A stretch of DNA of 64,000 bases from Dechloromonas sp. ZY10 (GTDB lineage Bacteria; Pseudomonadota; Gammaproteobacteria; Burkholderiales; Rhodocyclaceae). The translations under genes and the position numbers were made by a program. The notes under the pieces are model-generated. The model was not told the DNA's origin. It saw only the letters and a program-made list of their open reading frames with translations, and did not search any database. Position 1 is the stretch's first letter, and each line of letters opens with the position of its first letter. The stretch is taken from positions 585,001 through 649,000 of the forward strand of contig NZ_CP144212.1 in the NCBI RefSeq assembly GCF_041378895.1, given 5' to 3'. This document shows positions 19,770 through 27,513 of this stretch, piece by piece.

Positions 19770-20140
19770 CCTTCCTGCGCCAGCCAGGCCTGGGCACTGT
19801 CCAGGTCGGGGAAAATTTCGACCGGGTGATCGTTGCGGTATGTCGGCTGCTGCAGCATGCGGGCGACGCTGAGCCCGGGTTCGCTGGTAGCGACAAACGG
19901 GGACAGGACGTTGCGGTTGCTCAGGGCTGCGCCGATCCGCAACGACGCGTAGTGCTCGATGTCGGACAGACTGATGTCGTCGCTGGTAACGGCCCTGAAA
20001 TCGTTGATGATGTAGCGGAGCCGGTCGTAACGCGGGTCGCTCGATACCGCGACCGCACCGGCGACCAACTCGCTGCCGGTCAGGTGGCCGTAGTGGTGCT
20101 TGACGACGCCTCCGGCTTCCCAGCGAAGTGAAAACGGCAT
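19754..20140 (-). CDS. Small STAS/SpoIIAA-like protein
   Basis: A 128-residue soluble protein starting [18 protein letters not shown]. The middle part, [28 protein letters not shown], resembles the STAS-like SpoIIAA fold found in many short proteobacterial proteins of unknown role (approximate resemblance from memory, not a search). ATG 20140 is chosen over the longer frame because the upstream part is poorly protein-like. It is convergent with rsmA and overlaps it by 16 nt. No partner gene suggests a function. Confidence 0.65.
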   Translation of the reverse strand: MPFSLRWEAGGVVKHHYGHLTGSELVAGAVAVSSDPRYDRLRYIINDFRAVTSDDISLSDIEHYASLRIGAALSNRNVLSPFVATSEPGLSVARMLQQPTYRNDHPVEIFPDLDSAQAWLAQEGQADK

Positions 20141-20280
20141 GCAGCGAATCCTCGGTACTTGTGTGCGCGCCATCTTACCTGCCCGGCCGTAAAAGCCAAA
20201 GGCACCGCCGGCGGTGCCTGGTGGTGCCTGGGTACGGCGAGCGGCAGCCGGTAATCCGCTGGCCGCCCGGTCGGAGTGTC

Positions 20281-20478
20281 TTATTCTGGCTTTTTCAGCG
20301 GGCAGGTGTTCATGCCCAGCAGCGGGTAGAGCGGACACCAGCCGAGCAGGCCAGTGGCCAGCGGGACGATGCCGATCCAGCCCCAGGCCGGCAGCATGCC
20401 GGCGGCAGTGGCGCCAAGCAGGCCGAGGCCGACGACGATGCGGAGGATTTTGTCGATGCCGCCCACGTTGTTTTTCAT
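20281..20478 (-). CDS. DUF2892-type small inner-membrane protein
   Basis: A 65-residue protein beginning MKNNVGGIDKILRIVVGLGL, with two membrane segments and the family ending GWCPLYPLLGMNTCPLKK with two cysteines. Start ATG 20478 has GGAG 8 nt upstream; a longer reading adds a non-matching N-terminus. Related short proteins often stand alone or are fused to rhodanese domains (YgaP type), suggesting a role in sulfur or redox handling, but this one has no rhodanese part. It lies 121 nt downstream of a Crp/Fnr regulator gene, with a Crp-like site in between. Confidence 0.8.
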   Translation of the reverse strand: MKNNVGGIDKILRIVVGLGLLGATAAGMLPAWGWIGIVPLATGLLGWCPLYPLLGMNTCPLKKPE

Positions 20479-20539
20479 TTTGCGTTCTCCATCAGAGTTG
20501 GTTGATGGCGCCACTGTAAGCTGCGCTGCGCGGATTGTA

Positions 20540-20555
20540 TGTAACTTGGGTCACA
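20540..20555. promoter_or_regulatory. Crp/Fnr-type operator candidate
   Basis: TGTAACTTGGGTCACA is a near-symmetric TGTnA-N6-TCACA site. It is centred about 70 nt upstream of the DUF2892 ATG and about 50 nt downstream of the Crp/Fnr-like gene end. Position and shape fit an activator site for the small membrane protein, possibly bound by the neighbouring regulator. Confidence 0.5.
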
Positions 20556-20599
20556 CAGAGCTGGCCACCGGCCGCTCATGTTTCTCTCGCCTTGTCCGG

Positions 20600-21268
20600 T
20601 TACGCCGCCAGGCGGCGCAGACCATCCCGGTCGAGCAAAGTGACCTGCTCGCGGCCGAGAGCGACCAGGCCCTGTGCGGCAAAGCCCTTGAGCAGGCGGC
20701 TGACTATTTCGCGGACGCTGCCGAGCTCGTCGGCCAGTTGCTGGTGTGTGACGTTCAGCTGATCTTGCGGCGCGGCCAGCAGCAGCTTGGCCAGACGTTG
20801 ATCGAGGCGGGCAAAGGCAACTTCCTCAACCAGTTGCATCAATTCGGCAATCCGCTCTGAGAACAGGTGGAAGACGAAATCGCGGAAGGGCGGATGTTCC
20901 ACCAGCAGCCGCGAAAATGCCTCGGCCGGCAGTGCCAGCAAGGTCAGCGGGCTCTCGGCCAGGCCGCGTGCGTTATAGGCGGCATGCCCGAGCAGGCAGC
21001 TGGAGGTGATGATGCACGAACCGCCGGGGCTGACCCGGTACAGCGTCATTTCGCGCCCGTTGCCGGCCTGCTTGACGACCTTGATGCTGCCAGCGAGCAG
21101 CAGCGGGAAACCCTGGCAGGCCTGGCGTTCGGCAAATACCTCGGTACCCCCAGGTAACTGCAGCAGGCGAGCCTGCGCCAGCACCGCATCGAGTTGTGCG
21201 GGTGCCAGGCCGGACAAGGCCGGATAGAGTTTTTGCAGTTGTTCACGGTCGACCGTGGAAATGCTCAT
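20600..21268 (-). CDS. Crp/Fnr-family transcription regulator
   Basis: A 222-residue regulator with an N-terminal cyclic-nucleotide-binding-type beta-roll (GGTEVFAERQACQGFPLLLAGSI...) and a C-terminal winged helix (NVTHQQLADELGSVREIVSRLL). No Fnr-type N-terminal cysteine cluster is present, so it is not an oxygen-sensing iron-sulfur Fnr; a cluster-less Dnr-like or cAMP-independent role is possible. The start at ATG 21268 is fixed by AAGGA 7 nt upstream. Codons 4-8 (STVDR) are an exact dispersed palindrome. Downstream is the DUF2892 gene. Confidence 0.87.
   Translation of the reverse strand: MSISTVDREQLQKLYPALSGLAPAQLDAVLAQARLLQLPGGTEVFAERQACQGFPLLLAGSIKVVKQAGNGREMTLYRVSPGGSCIITSSCLLGHAAYNARGLAESPLTLLALPAEAFSRLLVEHPPFRDFVFHLFSERIAELMQLVEEVAFARLDQRLAKLLLAAPQDQLNVTHQQLADELGSVREIVSRLLKGFAAQGLVALGREQVTLLDRDGLRRLAA
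21244..21257. repeat. Dispersed palindrome in the first codons of the Crp-like gene
   Basis: Exact core at 21246-21255, extended to CACGGTCGACCGTG and followed by GAAA. It sits 9-24 nt inside the gene. Confidence 0.8.
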
Positions 21269-21287
21269 GTTTCGTTCCTTGGCCGAC

Positions 21288-22058
21288 TCAGGCGAGGTTG
21301 AGGGTGGCCCAGGCCGGGGCGTGGTCGGACGGCCGCTCCAGCTTGCGCGGGGCGCGGTCGATTCCCGCCGCCGTGCAACGGGCGGCGAGCGGCGCCGAAA
21401 GCAGCACATGATCGATGCGCAGGCCGAGATTTTTCTGGAAACCGAGCATCCGGTAATCCCACCATGAAAAGGTTTTTTCCGGTTGTTCGAAGCGCCGGAA
21501 GCTGTCGCTCAGGCCAAGGTCGAGAAAACGCTGGAACGCCGCCCGTTCCGGTTCCGAGCAGAGAATCTTGCCGTTCCAGGCGGCCGGGTTGTGCACGTCG
21601 CGGTCGTCGGGGGCAATGTTGTAGTCGCCGCACAGTGCCAGCTTCGGGTAACGCACCAGTTCGTCCGCCAGCCAGTCGCCGAGCGCCGCCAGCCATTCCA
21701 GCTTGTAGGCGTATTTGTCGCTGCCGACTTCCTGGCCGTTGGGCATGTAAGCGGAGATGACGCGGACATCGCCGACGGTGCCGGCGATCAGCCGCTTCTG
21801 CTCGTCGGGAAAGTTGGGTAGATTGATCTGAACCTCGGCGATTTCCTGCCGGGCCAGCAGCGCGACTCCGTTGTAGGTCTTCTGCCCGGCGAAGGCTGCG
21901 CGGTAACCCGCTGCCTCGATCTCGGCCAGCGGAAATTTCGCGTCTTCCAGCTTGAGTTCCTGCAGGCACAGCGCATCCGGCTGTTGCGTGGCCAGCCAGT
22001 CGAGCAGGTGGGGCAAGCGGACTTTGAGCGAATTGACGTTCCAGGTAGCGATTTTCAT
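21288..22058 (-). CDS. xthA: Exodeoxyribonuclease III / AP endonuclease
   Basis: Base-excision repair nuclease. The 256-residue protein starts MKIATWNVNSLKVRLPHLLDW; other endonuclease/exonuclease/phosphatase motifs are LQELKLEDAKFP, CGDYNIAPDDRDVHNP, SWWDYR and the catalytic LRIDHVLLS...RPSDHAP. It lies 19 nt upstream of the Crp-like gene on the same strand and may be co-transcribed with it. It is divergent from the FecR-OmpA-caspase operon, with a 112-nt shared promoter region. There is no clear Shine-Dalgarno. Confidence 0.94.
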   Translation of the reverse strand: MKIATWNVNSLKVRLPHLLDWLATQQPDALCLQELKLEDAKFPLAEIEAAGYRAAFAGQKTYNGVALLARQEIAEVQINLPNFPDEQKRLIAGTVGDVRVISAYMPNGQEVGSDKYAYKLEWLAALGDWLADELVRYPKLALCGDYNIAPDDRDVHNPAAWNGKILCSEPERAAFQRFLDLGLSDSFRRFEQPEKTFSWWDYRMLGFQKNLGLRIDHVLLSAPLAARCTAAGIDRAPRKLERPSDHAPAWATLNLA

Positions 22059-22170
22059 GAGCAGAGGGGAAAGGTGAGGCAGGCGGCGATTCTGCCACAA
22101 CAGTGATTGCCTTCTCCGATTGGCCTTGGTAATGTTGATGAGCCATGCAAGATGGCAGTCCGGAGGGGGA

Positions 22171-22641
22171 ATGATCTTGAATAAAAGCTATTCCAGACTG
22201 GCGGCGGGGCTTGGGGGCGCAGTCCTCCTTTGTGCGACGGCAACAGCCTTCGCCCAGGCTTCCGCGTGGGTCGGTCAAATCAAGGTTTCGCGCGGTATCG
22301 TGGTGCTCGAACGCGGCGGGCAGAAACTGCCCGGCATGGTCGGGGTGCGGCTGAAGGAAAACGACGTGATCCTGACCGAGGCCAACGGCTCGGCCGGCCT
22401 GATGTTCAACGACAACTCGACCCTGTCCCTCGGCCCCAATGCCGAGGTCGTGCTTGAGCGCTACGCCTACGACTCGACCACCTATCTCGGCGCCTTCGAC
22501 GCCTTCGTCAAGCGCGGCGCGGTATCGATCGAGGCCGGCAATCTGGCGAATGCCCAGCCGGAAGCGGTGCGCGTCAAGACGCCGCAGGCGGAACTCAAGG
22601 GGCAGGCCCGCAGCTTTGCCGTGAACGTGGAGGGGAAATGA
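22171..22641 (+). CDS. Exported FecR-domain protein
   Basis: A 156-residue protein with signal peptide MILNKSYSRLAAGLGGAVLL, cleaved near ATAFAQA, followed by a FecR domain (GQIKVSRGIVVLERGGQKLP...LKENDVILTEANGSAGLMFNDNSTLSLGPNAEV). GGAGG a few nt before the ATG supports this start. In the classic system FecR relays an outer-membrane signal to a sigma factor, but here it lacks the N-terminal cytoplasmic anti-sigma part and no sigma factor is nearby, so the domain probably acts as a periplasmic binding module. It overlaps the next gene by 4 nt. Confidence 0.87.
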   Translation: MILNKSYSRLAAGLGGAVLLCATATAFAQASAWVGQIKVSRGIVVLERGGQKLPGMVGVRLKENDVILTEANGSAGLMFNDNSTLSLGPNAEVVLERYAYDSTTYLGAFDAFVKRGAVSIEAGNLANAQPEAVRVKTPQAELKGQARSFAVNVEGK

Positions 22642-23255
22642 TGTTGGATCGGCATGCTGCCAAACAATTGAAGACGCTCGCGTCGCTGTTTCTGGCGTTG
22701 GGATTGGCGGCTTGCGCCGGCCCGCGCGAAACCTATGTCGTGCTGCCCGATGCCGGCGGTCAGGCCGGGACGCTGACAGTCACGCCCAAGTCTGGCAAGC
22801 CGTTGCAATTGAGCGGTGCTTACGCCAATGCTCAGGGCAATGCCGATAACGCACAGGCCGGCAAACTCAGCGAACAGGAAATCAAGGCCGCCTTTGCCGA
22901 GGCAATGTCGGCGCGGCCCGAGGCGCCGCAACGGTTTACGCTGTATTTCCTCGAAGGTCGCGACGAACTGACCGCCGAGTCGAAAAAGGACATGGAAAAA
23001 GTCCTGGCCGAAGTTCGCCGGCGCCCGGCGCCGGATGTGATCGTGGTCGGCCATACCGACCGGGTCGGCTCGCTCCAGGATAACGACCGCCTGGCCTTGC
23101 GCCGGGCCGAGCGCCTGCGCAGCGACCTGCTCAAGCAGGGCTTGCCGGCCGATAGCGTACAGGCTGCCGGGCGGGGCGAACGCGAGCCGCTGGTGGCGAC
23201 TGCCGACGAGGTGGCCGAGCCGCGTAATCGCCGGGTCGAGATGCTGGTTCGCTAG
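22638..23255 (+). CDS. OmpA-type peptidoglycan-binding lipoprotein
   Basis: A 205-residue protein. Its signal ends in the lipobox LAAC, so the mature protein is lipidated. The C-terminal half is an OmpA-like domain (FTLYFLEGRDELTAESKKDMEKV...VVGHTDRVGSLQDNDRLALRRAE...NRRVEMLV). The Asp in GHTDRVG and Arg in NRRVEM are the residues that hold diaminopimelate in this family. The start ATG overlaps the FecR stop; a second ATG follows immediately. It is probably an outer-membrane anchor for the operon's products. Confidence 0.9.
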   Translation: MMLDRHAAKQLKTLASLFLALGLAACAGPRETYVVLPDAGGQAGTLTVTPKSGKPLQLSGAYANAQGNADNAQAGKLSEQEIKAAFAEAMSARPEAPQRFTLYFLEGRDELTAESKKDMEKVLAEVRRRPAPDVIVVGHTDRVGSLQDNDRLALRRAERLRSDLLKQGLPADSVQAAGRGEREPLVATADEVAEPRNRRVEMLVR

Positions 23256-23278
23256 GCCGGGCGGCAGGAGGGGGAAGC

Positions 23279-26179
23279 ATGAACAGGAGCCCGAGGGTTC
23301 GGAACTGGATGATCGGCCTGTGGGCCGTACTGAATCTGGCGACGGCGGGCGCCGCGCCGGAATTGCCGCGCGAGCCGGTGTTGCGGATCGAAACCGAGGC
23401 GCACCTGTCGCCGATTGCGCGGATATCGGCCGATCCCGCCGGACTCTGGGCGGTGACTGCGTCGGAAGACAAGACCGCACGCCTGTGGGATCTGCGCAGC
23501 GGCCGGGCGGTGGCGGTGCTGCGGCCGCCGCTGGGCAGCGAAAGCGTTGGCGCGCTCTACGCGGCGGCGCTTTCGCCCGATGCCCGGCAGATTGCCGTCG
23601 GCGGCAATGCCGGTTTTGACGGCAAGACGCATGCGGTCTACCTGTTTGACCGCGCAACCGGCAACCTGCCGCCGAAGAGTACCCTCTCCGGGCTGGAGGC
23701 GCCGGTCACCCAGCTGGCCTGGTCCGGCGACAGCCAGTTGCTGGCGATCGGCTTGCGCCAGGAAGGCCTGCGCGTGTTCCGCCGCAATCTCGGCTTTGTC
23801 GGTGCCGATCCCGAGTTCAACGACGCGATCTATGGCGCCGCCTTTTCGCGTGACGGGCGCCTTGCCGTCGCTTCGCTCGATGGTTACCTGCGCATCTACG
23901 GTTTCGGCAAGAACGGCATGGAGCGGCTGGCGCGCAAGCAGATGCCGGGCAAGCCCTACGCGCTGGCCTGGTCGCCGGACGGTTCGCAGTTGGCGGTCGG
24001 CCTCCAGGATAGCGCCCGGGTCGCGATTTTCAGCGCCACCCTTGATCTGGCGCACATGGTCGAGAGCGGTGGCGGCAGCAACCTCGGGCGGGTGGCCTGG
24101 TCGGCCGACGGGCGCACCTTGTACGCTGCCGGCAATGTGGTCCGCGATGGCCGCTTTGCGGTGCTGGCCTTTGCCGACCGGGGGCGGGCGCCGGGGCAGC
24201 CGGTAGCCAGCTTCGGCAATATCGTCACTTCGCTGGCTGCGCACGCCGGTGGCCTGCTCGCCAGCTCGGCCGAGCCGGCCTGGCTGGCGCTGGATGCCTC
24301 CGGAGCCTTGCGTTTCCAGTCGCAGGCGAGAAATGGCGATTTCCGCGATGCTGGCGACAGCTTCCGGATTTCGGCCGACGGCCAGCAGGTCGATTTTCCG
24401 ATGGCCCAAGGCGGCCGTGAGGTTCTGGCTTTCGATATCGGCAAGGGCGAGTTGCGACCGGCACCGGGCAACAGCACCCTGCGTCCGGCGCAGTTGCCAT
24501 CCGGCCTGAGCAACTGGCGCAATAGTGCGGCGGTCACTCTGAATGGCCGCAACCTGCTGCTGCGGCCCGGCGAAGTGGTGCGCAGCGCAGCGGCTTTTCC
24601 CGATGGTCAGAAGCTGGTTTTGGGCAGCGAGTGGTTCCTCCGGCTCTACGCGGCCAGCGGCGGCCAGCTCTGGGAGCGCCGTTTGCCGGGCGCGGCGTGG
24701 GCCGTCAATGTCAGCGGCGATGGTCGCTGGGTGGTGGCGGCGCTGGGCGATGGCAGCATCCGCTGGTTCCGTGCCGGCGATGGCGAGCCACAACTGACGC
24801 TGTTCGTGCATGGTGACCGCGAACGCTGGATTGCCTGGACCCCCGCGGGCTATTACGACACCTCGATGGGGGGCGAAAATCTGGTCGGCTGGCACGTCAA
24901 TCGCGCCTTCAACCAGGCGGCGGATTTCTTCTCGGTCGGTCGCTTCCGCGACCGCTTCTACCAGCCAAGCGTGATCCAGAAAGTCATGCAGCTGGCCGAC
25001 GAGGGCGAGGCGGTACGCAGCTTCAAGGCCGAACTGGCGCTGCTGGCGCAGATGAACGCCGAGGCCGAAGCGGCCGCCAAGGCGCCGCCAGCCAAGCCAG
25101 CGGCGCAGATCGTCGAAGCCCTGCCGCCGGTGATCGAATTGCAGAGCGACCGCAGCATCGAGAGCGGCGAGGCGCAAGTGCCGATCCGTTACGCGGTGCG
25201 TTCGGCGACCGGGGCGCCGGTCAAGGAAATCAAGGTACGGGTGAACGGTAAGCTGGAACGCAACATCAAGACGCGTTCGACCCGCTCGGCTGAAGGTTCG
25301 GTCTTCGAAGCGATGGTGCCGGTGCCACCCAAGGATGCCGAAATCCTGTTGATTGCCGAAAACAAGTACGCCAAGTCCGAGCCGGTCAGCATCCAGGTGC
25401 GGCGTCCGAGTGCCGCGCCGGGCAAGGCGCCGTTCATCGAGAAGTACGACACGCTGTACATGCTGATCGTCGCGGTCAACAAGTACCCGGGCGACAATGC
25501 GCTGGCCCTGCCGGTCAAGGATGCTTCCGATTTCCGCCGGCAGATGACGCGGATCGCCCAGCCGCCGCCGGGCAAGCCCAAGCTCTACGACAAGCCGGCG
25601 GTGCGGGTGCTGGTCGATGAAGAGGCAACACAGGAAAACATCCGCGACGGCTTGAAGTGGCTGCGCGACAACGTCAAGGAAAAGGACGCCGGGGTGGTTT
25701 TCCTGGCTGGCCATGGCATGACCCAGGAGCATTCGTATTACTACGTACCCTATCGCTCCGGCAGCGTCGGCAACAAGGACAACTGGGTGCCGGGCAAGGA
25801 AATCGTCGATACCCTGCAGAACCTGCCGGGACGGGCGATGTTCTTCCTCGATACCTGTCATTCCGGGGCGCTCGCCAACCAGGCCAAGATGGCAGGCACG
25901 GTCAACCAGGTGGATGAGGAAAAAGGCGTGATCGTCTTTGCTTCGGCCACCGCCAAGGAACTGGCGCAGGAAACCGACGAATGGGGCAACGGCGCCTTTA
26001 CCAAGGCGCTGATTGAAGGTCTCCGTGGTGAAGCTGAGGACCCGCGCGACAAGCTGATCTACCCGACCACGCTCAAGCGCTACATCACCCGCCGGGTGCG
26101 TGATCTGACCGACAACCAGCAGCGGCCGTATGTCAGCGATCACGGGATCGACGATCCGATCGCGATTGTCGTCAAATGA
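23279..26179 (+). CDS. Exported WD40-repeat caspase-family (C14) protease
   Basis: A 966-residue protein. A signal peptide (MNRSPRVRNWMIGLWAVLNL, cleaved near AGAA) is followed by a beta-propeller of WD40-like blades (about 40-560; for example SEDKTARLWDLRSGRAVAVL), a short Ala-rich helix, an Ig-like segment (about 620-715) and a C-terminal caspase domain (about 720-966). The catalytic dyad is His812 in FLAGHGM and Cys860 in FLDTCHSGAL. GGAGGGGGAAGC before the ATG is a strong ribosome site. Bacterial caspase homologues of this type usually cut after Arg/Lys, but the specificity is not readable here. It sits between an OmpA lipoprotein and a glycine-zipper lipoprotein. Confidence 0.9.
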   Translation: MNRSPRVRNWMIGLWAVLNLATAGAAPELPREPVLRIETEAHLSPIARISADPAGLWAVTASEDKTARLWDLRSGRAVAVLRPPLGSESVGALYAAALSPDARQIAVGGNAGFDGKTHAVYLFDRATGNLPPKSTLSGLEAPVTQLAWSGDSQLLAIGLRQEGLRVFRRNLGFVGADPEFNDAIYGAAFSRDGRLAVASLDGYLRIYGFGKNGMERLARKQMPGKPYALAWSPDGSQLAVGLQDSARVAIFSATLDLAHMVESGGGSNLGRVAWSADGRTLYAAGNVVRDGRFAVLAFADRGRAPGQPVASFGNIVTSLAAHAGGLLASSAEPAWLALDASGALRFQSQARNGDFRDAGDSFRISADGQQVDFPMAQGGREVLAFDIGKGELRPAPGNSTLRPAQLPSGLSNWRNSAAVTLNGRNLLLRPGEVVRSAAAFPDGQKLVLGSEWFLRLYAASGGQLWERRLPGAAWAVNVSGDGRWVVAALGDGSIRWFRAGDGEPQLTLFVHGDRERWIAWTPAGYYDTSMGGENLVGWHVNRAFNQAADFFSVGRFRDRFYQPSVIQKVMQLADEGEAVRSFKAELALLAQMNAEAEAAAKAPPAKPAAQIVEALPPVIELQSDRSIESGEAQVPIRYAVRSATGAPVKEIKVRVNGKLERNIKTRSTRSAEGSVFEAMVPVPPKDAEILLIAENKYAKSEPVSIQVRRPSAAPGKAPFIEKYDTLYMLIVAVNKYPGDNALALPVKDASDFRRQMTRIAQPPPGKPKLYDKPAVRVLVDEEATQENIRDGLKWLRDNVKEKDAGVVFLAGHGMTQEHSYYYVPYRSGSVGNKDNWVPGKEIVDTLQNLPGRAMFFLDTCHSGALANQAKMAGTVNQVDEEKGVIVFASATAKELAQETDEWGNGAFTKALIEGLRGEAEDPRDKLIYPTTLKRYITRRVRDLTDNQQRPYVSDHGIDDPIAIVVK

Positions 26180-26226
26180 TTTTTCATGAACAAAGGGCTA
26201 TGGCCCACGAACGTAAGGGGGATGCA

Positions 26227-26943
26227 ATGTTCAATTCAGCAAAACGACCGGTTGCGCTGGCGGTGGCCAGCGTGTTTCTGTTCTCCGCCTGTGCGACTAA
26301 CCCCGATGGCAGCTACAGGCTCGATGAACGGGCGACCGGCGCCCTGATCGGTGCCGCTGCCGGCTGCGCCATCGGTGCTGCCGCCAAGGGCTCGCAGGGG
26401 TGCCTGGCAGGGGCGGTGATCGGTGCCACCGCCGGCTTCCTGATCGCCTGGTATTTCGAGTCGAAAAAGATTGCCGATGCCCAGCAGGTGAATTCGGAGT
26501 ACGAAAAACAGGTCAAGACCCAGGCCAAGGGCAAGGCCAAAGAGCAGCAGATCGCTGCTGCCGTTCCCCGGAACGACGTGATTCCGGCCAAGTTCGAAAG
26601 CAAGGTGCAGACGGCGGCCCCGGATGCCTCCGGGCAGAAGGAAGTGCAGATCACCGCCAATACCGACCTGGTCGGCTACGGCGACAAGGTGCCGGAAGTC
26701 CAGCAGAAGTACGCGATCTACGACGAGAACAACAAGCTGGTCGAGGAAAAGACCGAAAAGCTGGCGGCCGTCGACGGCGCCGGGCGTTACCAGACCAACT
26801 CCAAGTTCAAGCTGCCGGCTGATGCCAAAGGAAAGAACTACACGGTCAAGACGGCACTGGTCAGTAACGGCAAGACTTACAAGGAAAGCGCCTACAAGGT
26901 CACCGTGCTTGACGGGCAGATGCAGTTCGCTGCGCTGTACTGA
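26227..26943 (+). CDS. Glycine-zipper lipoprotein with C-terminal beta-rich domain
   Basis: A 238-residue protein starting MFNSAKRPVALAVASVFLFS with lipobox FSAC (Cys22). A glycine-zipper membrane segment follows (GALIGAAAGCAIGAAAKG...AGAVIGATAGFLIAWYF), then a charged linker (QVKTQAKGKAKEQQ) and a beta-rich C-terminal domain. AAGGGGG upstream supports ATG 26227 over an earlier in-frame ATG. Glycine zippers pack helices and often occur in envelope proteins that oligomerise or form pores. It is the last gene before a strong terminator, 47 nt after the caspase stop. Confidence 0.82.
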   Translation: MFNSAKRPVALAVASVFLFSACATNPDGSYRLDERATGALIGAAAGCAIGAAAKGSQGCLAGAVIGATAGFLIAWYFESKKIADAQQVNSEYEKQVKTQAKGKAKEQQIAAAVPRNDVIPAKFESKVQTAAPDASGQKEVQITANTDLVGYGDKVPEVQQKYAIYDENNKLVEEKTEKLAAVDGAGRYQTNSKFKLPADAKGKNYTVKTALVSNGKTYKESAYKVTVLDGQMQFAALY

Positions 26944-26981
26944 GCGCACGCCAGAGGCCCCAGCGCATGGGGCGGTGAATG

Positions 26982-27009
26982 AAAAAAGGCCGGATTTCCG
27001 GCCTTTTTT
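26982..27009. terminator. Bidirectional intrinsic terminator
   Basis: AAAAAAGGCCGGA (26982-26994) and TCCGGCCTTTTTT (26997-27009) form a perfect stem with A and T tails on both strands. It sits between the convergent caspase operon and the DUF4124 gene and can serve both. Confidence 0.92.
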
Positions 27010-27036
27010 CTTGCGGGCGCTCGCCCTTGCTGGTGC

Positions 27037-27513
27037 TTACTCTTCTCGCGCGGGTGGTCGGCGCCCCGGATAGCCGGCGGCGTCGAGCAGGTTGTGGTAG
27101 AGCTCGCCGCTGAAGCCGCGCTGCACCTGGCGGCCGACTTGCAGGGTAGGGACGGCAGCCTCGCCGGCGAGTTTTTTCAGTGCATCGATCTCTTCCTGCG
27201 TCGCTACCGTTTTTTCGCTGAACGGCGTGCCGCGTGCCTTCAGCAGTTCGCGTGCCTGCCGGCATTCTTCCAGGCAGCCAGCCCCGGTGTACAGCGTCAC
27301 CGGATGCTTGGCCGCCGCCTGGCGGGTGGCGTAGGGCAGTTCCGCCGTCACCGGGGCCGTCTTGCCGCGCACGCTGACCTCGCCGACGCTGGCCGGCGGC
27401 GGGGTGTCGGAAATGATCGTCCGCCCCTGGCCATCGTTCCAGCGGTAGCTCTGCGCCGCAACGCTGCCGGCGAGGCAGAGCAGGGCCAGGCCGAGCCAGC
27501 GGGCGGCATTCAT
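27037..27513 (-). CDS. Exported DUF4124-glutaredoxin-like protein
   Basis: A 158-residue protein. A signal peptide (MNAARWLGLALLCLAGSVAA) precedes a short DUF4124 segment (QSYRWNDGQGRTIISDTPPP), then a thioredoxin-fold domain (VTLYTGAGCLEECRQARELL...AVPTLQVGRQVQRGFS) with the cis-Pro motif AVPT. The cysteines are spaced CxxxC (GCLEEC), not the usual CxxC, which is odd for an oxidoreductase. ATG 27513 overlaps the prlC stop as ATGA, so it is translationally coupled to prlC. Periplasmic location is inferred from the signal peptide. Confidence 0.82.
   Translation of the reverse strand: MNAARWLGLALLCLAGSVAAQSYRWNDGQGRTIISDTPPPASVGEVSVRGKTAPVTAELPYATRQAAAKHPVTLYTGAGCLEECRQARELLKARGTPFSEKTVATQEEIDALKKLAGEAAVPTLQVGRQVQRGFSGELYHNLLDAAGYPGRRPPAREE

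Noticed and set aside
22171..22641. FecR gene as part of an iron-uptake sigma system
   Set aside because: No ECF sigma factor or TonB receptor nearby, and the protein has a plain signal peptide instead of the FecR cytoplasmic N-terminus.
23252..26143. 963-codon minus-strand frame opposite the WD40-caspase gene
   Set aside because: The plus frame has signal peptide, WD40 pattern and intact caspase motifs; the minus frame is Arg/Gln/Asp-rich shadow.
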